Assembly (NCBI GenBank): GCA_032433595.1
Contig: JASWJB010000064.1
Span: forward strand, 1 to 64,000
Origin: Conoideocrella luteorostrata
Taxonomy: Eukaryota; Ascomycota; Sordariomycetes; Hypocreales; Clavicipitaceae
Length of the DNA stretch: 64,000 nt
Direction: 5' to 3'
Shown here: piece after piece, positions 9,479 to 20,425 of the stretch
Layout: the number at the start of each line of letters is the position of its first letter
How positions within the stretch are numbered: position 1 is the first letter of the stretch
Position numbers and translations under genes: made by a program
Notes under the pieces: model-generated
Databases searched by the model: none
Told to the model about the DNA's origin: nothing
Seen by the model: the letters and a program-made list of their open reading frames with translations, nothing else

Positions 9479-12400
9479 TGTGAAAATATTCAAAAGCTTA
9501 AGACGACTAGCCAGCAGACCGTGTTATTAAAACCTCGTTTAGAGAGGCAAAATATCTCTGGGTATGACTTACAGATTTTGAGCTCGAGGTTTTTTGTACT
9601 TATTCGATGACTGAGTCTGGATACGTTTTGCCTTTGGTAGCGAGCATGGTGGCTTTTATACTTGTACAGACTCTTTTGAACTACTATGTATCTCCTGCAC
9701 TCTCTCTGAGACTAATTCAGATGATTGTTGTCAGGACGTAGCAATGATAACTGCGATTCCAGCTTAGATCCTCCGACCCCAACTGATTGTTCGATATATG
9801 CGGCCCGTCGGGGTGTTGAACAAGCTTCGGCCCGGTATTACTCATAAAAATGGAATGCCATCTCACCTCTGCATTGATAGCTAGTTGACTCTGTGCTTCT
9901 ACAAAAGTGCCCAGCATATCTCGAAATGGCCAGCATCACGCGAGCTAGTTGAGCCAACGGCAACTGCGGCAGCTAAGACTAGAGGAACTAGTCCCCAGCC
10001 AATGGAAAGCGACGTTGCGAGTAGGAAACCTAGTTGACGAGTATAATTCTGTGTTCCGACGAATCCTATTACGACGCTGACACTGCAAACGTCCGATTTA
10101 GACTGCGGATAGGCTCGGCCAAGTGCCGAGCTGCGGGACGCATGTCAGCACAGAGGCAAAGCAAAGCTCTCAGCTTTTGGTAAGCGGACCGTGCAAGGAT
10201 TGATATCCGAATGAGTAGATAACATTCGGAGCTTCCCTTATTTGTTTGAATTTAAAGACGGATTAAGGATGATAGCAGTTGGGGCTATTCTTTCGCGTCA
10301 CATAGTCAGCGGTTGCAAGTGGGGAGGATCACGCATCAAAGGGGAGAAATCTCAGACAGCACAATCAAAGCACATTGCGTTACTTTTCGCGATTGCTACA
10401 TTTCTAGCAGTCATACGGAGACTCTATTCATTCTTTTGTCTTGATCTAGTCTTTAAATCAAAATACTAGTTCCCAAAAGTTTTGCCCATACGGAGTACAT
10501 GCGGGCCTCCTTGGCTAGCGGCCTCCGATCGCAAGACTTTCTCATTATTCGCTCTCGTTCCTACACGCGCTAACTAAACGACCATGTGGACTACTGGGTT
10601 ACATGTGCGGAGGAAAGGCGACATTTTATGCAGCTTATCTGCAGGTAAGCGCGCGAACAAACCGCCCGTGATAATAAGGCTCAGGAAGACGCTGCGGAGG
10701 AAGTAAAGAGGGGAAGAAGCTGACAATGGGGTAGACCTGCATATCGGCAGTTTGTCCATAGCATCTGTCAGCTCCGTTTGCATTAACATCAAACCGAAGT
10801 TAGCCGTTCCAGCCGGCTGCCTTGATCTCGGAATTAATTCTACTAATTTCTGTTGTCCAAGCTGAAAGGAGATACGCTGCCAATAAGGTTGGGTGAATGT
10901 GTGACAGATGTGCAGCAAAGCGAAGAGAGGATTATAAGGAGTTGAGACAGCCACGGCACAAGATATAAATCATTAATCCTGATAGACTATCATGGATGCT
11001 ATGTGAAGTCGCAGAGGCAAGTTATAATGGAATTTGTAGTTGTTGACGGCAGGTTTCGGAAGCCTTAATCTGAGTGGCTGTGCGAGACCTTCATATATAT
11101 ACCGATGCTAGGAGTACTCTGTTAATTTAAGAATAGAAGGCCATTGCCTGAGACCAGGGCGTTAAAGTGCGTACGAGTTGAAGATGCAGCATGAATAAGA
11201 AGGGAAATCGAACTGGTTCCACTTCCTCTCTTGAACGAGGTCCTGAGCCTTCCGTCTGAGCCTGCTTGGCCCCTGAGCCTCAATGAGCAATTCATGAACT
11301 GCCCTGAGCTATATAGGTGACTCCAAGCTCAAATAATTCACGTACGTCTTAATATAATTTACACCTCCGTCAACTTGCTGATCCGCTAGGAAAGATAACA
11401 GAATACCCGACTACTAATCACGAACAGAGAATAGAGTACTGTACGAAGCACAGGGGCTTCTGATTTGACGTCAAAGGGTCATTGCACGAAGCAATAAGTA
11501 AAACAAAGTATTCAATTCAATCGTAGCTATCTAAGAAGAGAAGAAGAAGGAGGAATGCCCCTGAGCTCGCCGTATAAAAGAGGCGGGCTAGGATGGCCAC
11601 GTGATTGCTCGTATGCTTGACGAGGGATTCCAACAAATACTTGCATTGGGGAATTTGTCTCTATCGGCTTTTCTGCTAATTATCTGATATTATTTTAAAG
11701 CGCAACATCAGACTGCCTTAGTTTTATTTTACAAGGATTATAGAAGAAATTCATAGAAGGTCGGGATAATGTTAGGGTGGTGTTATATATGGAAGGCGCT
11801 AATATATTAATATATATCGCGAAAGGTACTATGCATACTTGTACTATAATGTAGGCTATTAAAGTATAGCAATATTGTATACCGTAACCTGCTATTTAAA
11901 TACGCCTAAGAACTTGTTTTGACTGTAGAAATATGCAATGAAGTAGTGTGTGGGCGGAAGAGAACCCCCACGGGAAGCCTGGCTTACTTTTGACAATTTG
12001 AACCTCAGCAAGCGAGATCGACGGAGCCACTTGTGAAGACATAGGTTAAATTAAATCACTAGGAAATTAATATTTTATTATGGTTTAGGTGGGAGACTTG
12101 ATGGTTCAGATACCGCGAATAGTTAGGAATAAATGCTGGGGCTTAACTCACTTTCCTGATTTACGATATGCATCGTAGATCATAAAAAGAAGAATTTAAG
12201 AAAGCAGTCGTTTAACTGTGGTAAAATTGTGGGGGCTAGCGGGAAGCAGGATACAAGCCGCGCCCAAGAGTTAATGGCGCGAGGCGGACAGGAGGATAGT
12301 CCACCGGAACCGTCTCCACTATTCTGCGGACATGGTGTCGCTCGACCGGGACTTGAACAGTTACGACCGATCTTAGTGGCCCAAGAGGACTGTTCTGGTC

Positions 12401-13748
12401 CCAATGTACAGTACTCAGCCAACAAGACTCATTGCCACTCACGCTACGGCCATCGTCTCCGCTCGAAACGTTCCAAACTCCTGGCATATTTCTCTTCCAG
12501 CAACACTGCATTAGACCAATCGCCCCCAGAGTCGTCCAGATATGCGACTACTTGCTAAGAAGGTCTCTCATACCCATCAATTGGAGCTAAAGCCATTTCA
12601 CACATGAGGAGCAAGTCGTCATTACACGCTCTGGGCTACGGACTGTGATCCCAAAATAAGCTACAAGCTCGAGCATAGAGAACATGTCTCCAAGTTCGTC
12701 CACAACCAGCTAACTATAGTCCGTAAGCGAGAATTAGCTGTGATTCCGACCCTTGGTAGCTAATCATGCTTGCGGCATTTTACGTGGGCGTCTCTCGCCG
12801 CGAAGGAAGCTTTAAACCTTGAGGGCAAGGGTCTCCGACTGGACAGGACGGCGTTATTATAATAAGCTCCAATGAGCTATACAAAAAACTTACCATAGTG
12901 TGGGATCGGCATCTCTGAAAGTACTCCAACGATTTTTTTTTCCTATACGGCCTTTGCTAGTAGAAAAACCGGTATGGGCCGTGGCCAGCTATCGCGGCTG
13001 ATTGTCCGCACTCGTCAATCCGGGCATGGTAGGACGTGGTAGAATACATAGTAACTAGACAACGATCGTAAGAGGAAGCTGCTTCTAAGACTTGGCTGGG
13101 ATTTTGTTGAGGTTACGGCCTCATCTCACGGACAGGTTGTCTAGTTCGTTCACCTTCCGCTCATGACCTTTTGCCCGTGAAGGTGTGGTATTTGTGCATT
13201 GATGGCGACTCGGAGCACCGATGGCCAGAGCACAAGCAATCTACCAACAGAATACATCAGAGCGTCGGAAAAAACGCGCTTTACCCGCCATGACAGTCGA
13301 TTCCCAAAGCCGTGGATGTGAATGCCAACTTCCTAACGGCTAACAACAATGCGGAAAGCTGGTGGGAGGAGTTAATGGGGCATAAGAGTCAAGTAGCTCG
13401 GCGTACGGTGCCATGCTATCTCCGGTCGCGGTGATTGAGGTCCGATTGCCATCCAACAACCCACAACATATAAACTGGTCAAGATCATCGGTGTCTCATG
13501 CTCGGATCAACTGCATTGTTAGCCTTGGGGGTAGCTCGTTTTCCTGAAATGTCTACTAAGATCTCCGCCTCTTGGAAACCTGCCGCATATTGTATGCTGC
13601 TATTGAAGCTGCGGAACAGTGGGCCTACAATTTTGTTATGTGCCAGGGTGAGCTGGAGTATTTTTGTCCAACAAAACCACGCAGGCGGTGATCTTTCGCT
13701 ACGTTGTGAGGGAGAAGCCTATGACAACAAGAAATAGTACAATTATAA
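9479..13748. other. Gene-poor 4.3-kb region with repeat-derived sequence
   Basis: I can support no intact gene. AT-rich stretches (about 11,640-11,930) look like decayed repeats. A CCTGAGCC-rich segment at about 11,235-11,310 resembles one at the far right end of the window. Near 12,333 a 26-nt stretch resembles the complement of a tRNA T-arm and 3' end and could be a retroelement primer-binding site. An exact TACGGAGTA lies at 10,489. Confidence 0.45.
11235..11310. repeat. CCTGAGCC-rich dispersed repeat, copy 1
   Basis: It contains several CCTGAGCCT units followed by CAATGA. A similar arrangement, including CCTGAGCCT, TGAGCC and a TTCAATGA end, occurs at about 63,345-63,420. Both copies sit beside AT-rich sequence, so this may be a fragment of one transposon family. 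Confidence 0.45.
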
Positions 13749-16700
13749 TTATGAGGGAATGTGAGCCCATCCTACTTCGCTAGGGCTTTCATCTCCTAAC
13801 TCTCGGGGCGGCTTCATCTCCCTTGTATCTGCCGCTGGCGCCCCCAAATGCAACCACAAGTCCGCCTCTCGTACCCACCAAAGTTCTTCCGATCGCAAAA
13901 ACGCGCTCGCCTCTTCAAGTGAGTCATTTCGAAATAGTTGGACGGCCATCTCCGCGAGTTTGAGAACCCTCGGAGTGTCCGGCTCGTCACCTCCTGGATC
14001 ACCTCTCCCCACCTCCGCTACAATGCCCTGAAAAATAGAGTTTGCTGCTCCTTCATCACCTTCACAGTCTCTATACCTAAGCATGACGGCAAGATCAAGT
14101 CTTGCCCATAGGAGTGGGCGGTTTTCCTGCTCTCTGTCTGTGCGGATTAAGAGAGCCCGCAGCAACTCAATTGCCTCGTCTACTTCTGCGCGATCGAACA
14201 AGAGCAATGACTTCATGTGCGTGACTTGGCACAATAGCACAAATCGGTCTTTGTCTTCCAGATCCGCGTCCCTCAGGAGTTCATCAACAAGATTTTCTGC
14301 CTCAACATTCTTGCCAAAATCTCGGTATGCGATAGCTAATATGATGGCTGGTTCCGCGGTCACAAGAAATGAAATAGGCTTGAACTGGCGGCGAAACTTC
14401 AGGGCGTGCTCGAGGTTATCCAGAGCTGACTCTTGTTCTCCTAAAATTCGGTACAAGTTTCCCGAGTAAATCCGAGTTGTGACGGCAAATGAATCATCTA
14501 CGCCATGTTGTCTCTCACGAACTCGACGAATGTGCTCCATTTGCTCCACTGATTGTCTTACATGTCCGGCGGAGGCGTCTACTTGGGCACATCGTAGCTG
14601 TGCTATCAGATAACCGTTACTTTCCGGTCCGGCGGTATTCATGAATCCATTTAAGGCGGCTGAAAGCGTTTCAAGAGCCATTCTATTGCTGTTCAGGAGA
14701 TGCTCCGCTAAACCTTGGTATACAAGAGTGAAGAAGAGGTCGCCTTGTTTGCTGTCCGGATCAACGGCTCGCTGATCCTCTGCCACTTCGATATAAGTCT
14801 GGCGCGCTCTGGGAATGTCGCCTCCATACAGGCTAGCATAGGCTGCTTCTGACCTTGCCTTGAGAGCCAGCGGATGGCGTGGTCCAAGTAGGTCAGAAAG
14901 GCCATCGGCTACTGTGGAGCGTATCTTGTCCATTTTGCTAATCTTTCCTACATCAAAGAAAAAAAGACCGAGACGTATGAGAGGCAGCCATTGCAGCACT
15001 TTGTCACGGCTTGACTCACTATACTCTTGGTTCAGCTTTTGATACGGAGTCTCAAAAAATTGGTCCAAGTTCAGCCGGCTTTTTGTATCGTCAGCCAGGC
15101 CACTAGACCACTTTGTCAGCCGTATATTTGCAGAACGGACCGCTTGCAAGTCCTCTCCCCCCTTGTACGAATACTCTGCCCAGTGGGAAAATTGCAGGGA
15201 GCCCAAAAATTTGGCTACCAGGTCGATTAAGCTGGAACCAGGCGACAAGACTCGCGACAGATGCACGTCCCAGTATTTGGCGGCATAGTCGTAAAAACTG
15301 TCGCACGGCTCGTCTGTGAAGCCGACCCCGTCTTCTGTCAAACCGGAGGACGCGAAATTTTTCCTCAGTCGCCGGCCAATGCGGTCTAGCTCGGCGTATT
15401 TGCCATTCATAAGACACTCTAGACATCTCCAAGCCAATTCAACATCGGGCTCATCTTTAGCCAGCGAGACCCCATGAGACTGAACACTTTTGTCGCTACC
15501 GAGAAGGTCTCTCACGATTGGGTGGACGAGATGAAGAAAGCCATCCTCGACCACTACCAAAGGTCGACAGAATTGCGACAATACACGGGGGGCACTGTTT
15601 GGGAATATTTCCAATGCTCCTGTAATCTCCTCTTTACTCAGCTGCCTTTGCGCCCCGAGGATTGCGAGAAGAATGCCCCTGCAGTAATCTTTGCTAATGG
15701 GGTCGAGACTTTCCATTTGCGTCCGCCACTCTTTGCAGTAATAGTCCAAGCAAGTGGAGGGAAATTCTCTGAACGACTTTTCGAAATCTTTGACGCCGCA
15801 CTTTGTACGCATATCCTCGAAAAGAAGTCTGGTCCATAGGAATGACCCCTCAAAGGATGCCTTTGCTTTCTCCGTCACTCGAAGTCGAAGCTCATCTGGC
15901 AAGTTGTGAAGGTTTGCGGATAGCCTTTCGCAGAACTCGTCATGTTCCGCCCGTGTGTCCTCAGGCGTCATATGGATTTCATATCTTCGCGAGTCGAAGG
16001 CAATTGCTATGTCGTACTCGATGCCAGGTCGGGAGAAGATGATGGCCTTGCCGTTGGTAGCGGCGAGAAGAGAATGCAATCCTTGCATGAGCTTTTCTGC
16101 TTCGGAGACGGTGTCCTGACCGAAAACACATCCATCAAGAGCATCAACAACCAGGATGAAGCTGCCTCGGTCCTTCAGAAGATTGGCGCAGCTTGTCCAC
16201 GCAGATCCAGCGGAAACCTCTCCTAGCGTCTCCTTGTGCTGTGAATAAAGGACAGTCAAATCTGCGAAAGCGCTACGCTGAGCTTTAGCCTTTGAGCCAG
16301 GGTCCAAGAGTCGAGACAGAATCGAGGCCTGAATACCCATAGGACATCTCTCCTTCGCAGAGGCCTCCGCTTGGAATGCGTGGTATATAACCATGGCTGG
16401 ATGCTGGTTGAGATGGTCGAAGATCCTCCTGGACTGATGGGATTTGCCACATCCTGTCTTTTGATTAGCCAACTACCTGCTCATGAGCAGTACAGACTCC
16501 ATGTGATTCATAAGTTTGCTTACCAGGCTTGCCGCGGACCCATAGCACCGACTGAGATGAGTCTTGCTGCCAACGTTGAAAGTTGACATGTTTTGCGAGC
16601 CACGGTTTGTCCTCCATCACGCCAGCGCCAAATCGATCACCTCGTGAAGGGGTCACGGAATGGAACGACAATTCATGAATCCAGTCATGAATCCGTTGGT

Positions 16701-18568
16701 CTGCGCGGAAATTCCGAAGCGATTAGCAAGCAACAACACGTTTTGGCCGGGGCATCCCCGTCTCGCCCTGTCGGTGCATTCGCAAAAGGGCATGCCACGG
16801 GTACGCGTCTCAGCCGGCCGTCTCGATGATTGGGGCTCAGAGGCTTCTTACCTCGCGCGGAATCACAACGATTTACGGCTTCATTAGTGCGTAAGGTTCC
16901 ATCTGTGTTTGATGTATGCACAGTTAGTGTCTGAGCGCTATGATGAATTTACGGTGAGTCTGCAGCAGTCATCCATGCAAAACAATGAGCTGGGCTTCCT
17001 TCGTACGGAGTAGCTAGAGCTAGATTTAATCCGGCATGTTATTCGATAGCTACTGCAACAGCTTCCCCGCACGAGCAAAACAAGCATTTGACAGCCTGGA
17101 CGAGTGGCGGAGGTACACGCGGGCGGGATACCGGGCCCAACGGCAAAGATTGAACGAAAAAAAAAGAGAGGTGAGACAGCAGCGAAACCCAGCCAACAGA
17201 AAGAAACCACGTGTCCGCGCCACCTACGAATAAATGCGTCACTAGTTGCTGCCATCGCATAAGACGGCAGGACCCTAACGCAAGAGTGACAAGGAATCGA
17301 AGACGCACTTACCATTCTTAAGCATGTCGATTGCTCGTTTGCCTATCAGGCTGTCAGACACGTCGCGTTCATCTCCCTGCCGTGAAACGTGAATGATTGT
17401 CAACTAACTGTTTCCGTTATCTGAGCCGGGAAACATCACGTCGTCAGCAACGTAGACTATTATGCGCCGCGGAATCCTGGGATTACTTACGCTCCCATTG
17501 TGCCGCAGTCTCGAGCGTCCTGGCCGCAGCTTTCAGGTTCGAGAGGGCAGCCATGAACGCTTTCTTCTCGCTTCGCCAAAGCGAGTTTTTTAACCGGGCT
17601 GCGGAGTAAAGATGCAGAATCTAGTCAGCTGACTGTCTTGGCAATAATCCTCGAATCCCATGCGCCATGCATGGCAAGCTGCGGTGGAACCATCCTCGGC
17701 GCATTCACTCACCGAGTGTCTTTCGTTCGTACCACTCAACGGCCAGTATCAAGAACCCAAGCACCTGAACATATAGCGCAGTGGTGGCGTCTTCCACCAG
17801 GCTCTTATTCCCCGAAATGCTGATCATTTTGTCCCAAATCTCGACGTGTTGAGTGATCAGCAACAACCCATTAGCGGTGACTTCGGATGCCTCTTCACCA
17901 TCAACAGCAGCCTATACATAATGTGGTAGAGGGAGCGTCAGTGTCGCACGTAGAACAACAGTTGCGAATTGAATCGTGTCCCACTCACCTCCATGAGTAT
18001 TCGCACGGCTCTCAATATCACTGGATTCATCTGAGTGGCCACATCAATCGCTTTGTCGTGCCTGTGTAGCCAGGTGGCTATGTGCTCGAAGCTAGTCTTG
18101 CATTTGTTTCTGTTGTTCTCCATGGCTCGCTTCGCTTTTGTTGCGGTGTCGATGAGATCCGAAGCCGCGACGGCATTATTTTGGTTGAGGAGCGCACGAT
18201 ACTTGTCTCTCATCTTTCCGCTTGTTGTTTGGCTGTCCAGCCATATCTAGCTCAGGTTTGAAGTTAAACTCCGATTCGTGATCAGGGTCTCATTGCGTTT
18301 TCGCCTTGGCACGGGATTGCTGCCTCAATCAGATGGAAAGGTTCATGCTGCTCACCTCGGTAGCTCTCTCCCAACACCCACTTACAATCTGTACGAGCTG
18401 TGCCTTGTCATCATGCGTAGATTTGTCTCCATTACCCAGCTGGCTGGGTGACACGGTGGTGCCTCTAGCATAAGGGAGACCTGAGCCCAGACTGTGCACC
18501 GTCGGGACCAAAGTGGCGGTCCGTGATGGGCGGCCGGAAGACGAGTAGACGTCGCTTGAATTCCACAT
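13749..18568 (-). CDS. NACHT-TPR STAND protein (NLR-like), eight-exon model
   Basis: Signal-transducing ATPase of the fungal NLR-like class, related to proteins of heterokaryon incompatibility and self/non-self recognition. My exon model on the minus strand is 18568-18356, 18246-17989, 17911-17713, 17598-17491, 17372-17313, 16902-16852, 16700-16524 and 16453-13749, giving about 1256 aa. The first exons encode the helical N-terminal domain often found before NACHT (IWLDSQTTSGKMRDKYRALL, LLLITQHVEIWDKM, LILAVEWYERKTL). The Walker A, GKPGCGKS (about residues 353-360), is rebuilt only by splicing. The Walker B-like segment FILVVDALDG is near 454-463 and ends DALDGC rather than the usual DALDEC. 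The C-terminal ~400 residues contain TPR-like helical pairs. The intron between the fifth and sixth exons is unusually long (about 410 nt) and may hide another exon. No effector domain of HET, PNP or lipase type is seen. Confidence 0.85.
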
Positions 18569-19327
18569 TATGCAGTATAGTATTATATTCAAGGTTGAAA
18601 TGTAACGGCATGAATTGAAATGAAGGAAAGAAAATCGTCGATCCTTGATGTGCGCCATCAGATACTCAATCAATTCTGCGGTTCTCTGCGCCTGAATGGT
18701 TCTAGACGTTATGTCATACCGAATGTCAGCCTTGAGGGGAGCCATACTGCCGCCTGCTCTCAGTTTCATGGTATTCTCAGCCCAATTTATGCCCAGCTCT
18801 AAAATCTCAGCGGTATGGCGGCATGGAACTATCCTTTTTGTGGTTGCAGGAGCACACTGCAAGGTTGGGCATTGAGGCGGTAAACATGCTGGAAGGCCCA
18901 ACTGAGGCCAACCATGACGAATGCATCACCTTATTAGCTGCATACTAAGGATATAGTTGGGAGAATATGTGCGTGACCATTGTTTGGATAACCCCATTGT
19001 CTGTATGGGCTATTCTCTCTTGTTGAGAAATTATGCCGCAGTCGTACACTTGATGCTGATATTTGACGTGTTGGTGTCTGATCGGATAGTCATTCCTATC
19101 TTCATAAAAATTTACGTACAAATAAAAACAGGTCAAGCTTTTACTTTAAGAGCACAAGTATTTTCGAGGAACTGATCCAAGCCTGGCATGTATCGCCGTT
19201 GTAGGAGCAAAAAAGTAGTGTAATCCATATTGCCCGATAACCAACGGCCCCATCAAGAGAAAATCCTTTTAAATATGCCTAAAAATCTTTAATTCTACAA
19301 TGCTCCTTTACGTATGCCATACTTCCA
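18569..19327. other. Spacer between the STAND gene and the disordered-protein gene
   Basis: This is the likely promoter of the STAND gene. An open frame extends the first exon upstream to 18,901, but its codons look non-coding. Nothing else is recognised. Confidence 0.4.
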
Positions 19328-20425
19328 TCAACGTTTACGTCCACTGGCACTCTTCTTGTCCTTCTTAGTACTGTGTCCCTTAGATCTGGACTTCCTAGCC
19401 TCTGTTGTCGTAGTATCCTCCTCATAGCCGTAACCAGGATTGTATGCGCTGTCAGTATACTGCGTTGAAGGATCATATATGTTCCCTTCAGCCTGATGCT
19501 CTGTGGTAGCGTACGGTGTAGAATGATAATAGCTTGTGGTTGCATACGGCGACTGCTGGTGGTCTGTTCTGCTGTACTCTGTGGAGTATCTGTCTTGAGC
19601 ATAGTGTTTCTGGTCCATAGTGAGCTGAGACATCTGTTCCGTTAAGTCTTGTGCGCCTTCTCTATTTTGGTCACCCCAATCGTTGCCAGTCCGGGCGGAG
19701 CTAGTTGACGCCGCATAGTTGTAGTCACCGTAGTAAGGACCGTTGCCCCCCGCGGGAGACGAGCTGACCCATGAGCCGCCGGTAAATTCAGTAGAGAGAC
19801 GATCTTCGTTCTTACTCTCCACCTTGTATTCGCTGTCACTCGTGTCCTCAGGTCCATATCCCTTCTGAGAATAATGAGAGTAATACGCCGAATCAACACT
19901 TCCCTCGGTCGTGCTGTACGTTGGGTTGCTTTGATAGGCCGATGGACCGGAATCCGACTTTTTTCTGCTGCTGCCCCCTTTCTCTCTTGCTGATGAGCTC
20001 TTCTCGCTGCCCGACTGCCTACTCTCTCTCGACTTCCCCTTGGAAGCTTCTCCTTTTCTTGACGGCACCGTTCCGCCTCTGTACTCGGCAGATCTACCGG
20101 CGTCCCTTCCAGACTTATGACGCTCATCCTCTTGGGGCTGCTTTTCGTAATGGTCCTCCGGACACCGGCCCTCCAGCTGGCGTTCTCGAGGTAAAGCGGA
20201 TCGGTCCGTCACAGAGGTTCCGGGTATCCACTTGCCATGACGCCGGCAGAAGTAACCGTTTCCACAAGGGCATTGGACTTGACCCCATTTTTGGAACCCC
20301 TGCTGCCAGATAGCGTGGTCCTTGTCCGATCTGCTGGGCTCCGGGCCGGGCGTGACTCCAAGATCCGGGAAGTGATCGCAGGCGTTCTCGGGCGTGATGC
20401 GCTGACACATAGGTTCCCCACACAT
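19328..20425 (-). CDS. Disordered protein with an N-terminal cysteine motif
   Basis: A single-exon frame of 365 aa starting at the ATG at 20425. The first ~70 residues hold six cysteines with histidines (MCGEPMC, ACDHF, QCPCGNGYFCRRHG), which resembles the short N-terminal Cys motifs of many uncharacterised ascomycete proteins and may bind zinc. The rest is low-complexity: a Ser/Lys/Arg-rich part (about 95-165), then a Tyr/Ser/Thr/Gln/Gly-rich part with many YxxT and YGP-like stretches, and a basic tail (KSRSKGHSTKKDKKSASGRKR, 21 residues with the last R). No catalytic domain is visible. The composition suggests an intrinsically disordered, perhaps nucleic-acid-binding protein; this is inference only. 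Confidence 0.65.
   Translation of the reverse strand: MCGEPMCQRITPENACDHFPDLGVTPGPEPSRSDKDHAIWQQGFQKWGQVQCPCGNGYFCRRHGKWIPGTSVTDRSALPRERQLEGRCPEDHYEKQPQEDERHKSGRDAGRSAEYRGGTVPSRKGEASKGKSRESRQSGSEKSSSAREKGGSSRKKSDSGPSAYQSNPTYSTTEGSVDSAYYSHYSQKGYGPEDTSDSEYKVESKNEDRLSTEFTGGSWVSSSPAGGNGPYYGDYNYAASTSSARTGNDWGDQNREGAQDLTEQMSQLTMDQKHYAQDRYSTEYSRTDHQQSPYATTSYYHSTPYATTEHQAEGNIYDPSTQYTDSAYNPGYGYEEDTTTTEARKSRSKGHSTKKDKKSASGRKR

Noticed and set aside
8861..9610. 249-codon plus-strand frame opposite the secreted cysteine-rich gene
   Set aside because: It is the antisense shadow of the minus-strand gene, which has a signal peptide and a paralog.
12229..12558. Open frames on both strands near 12.2-12.5 kb as a retroelement gag gene
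   Set aside because: The sequences match no gag, protease or zinc-knuckle motif that I can recognise; only the tRNA-like site is retained as a weak finding.
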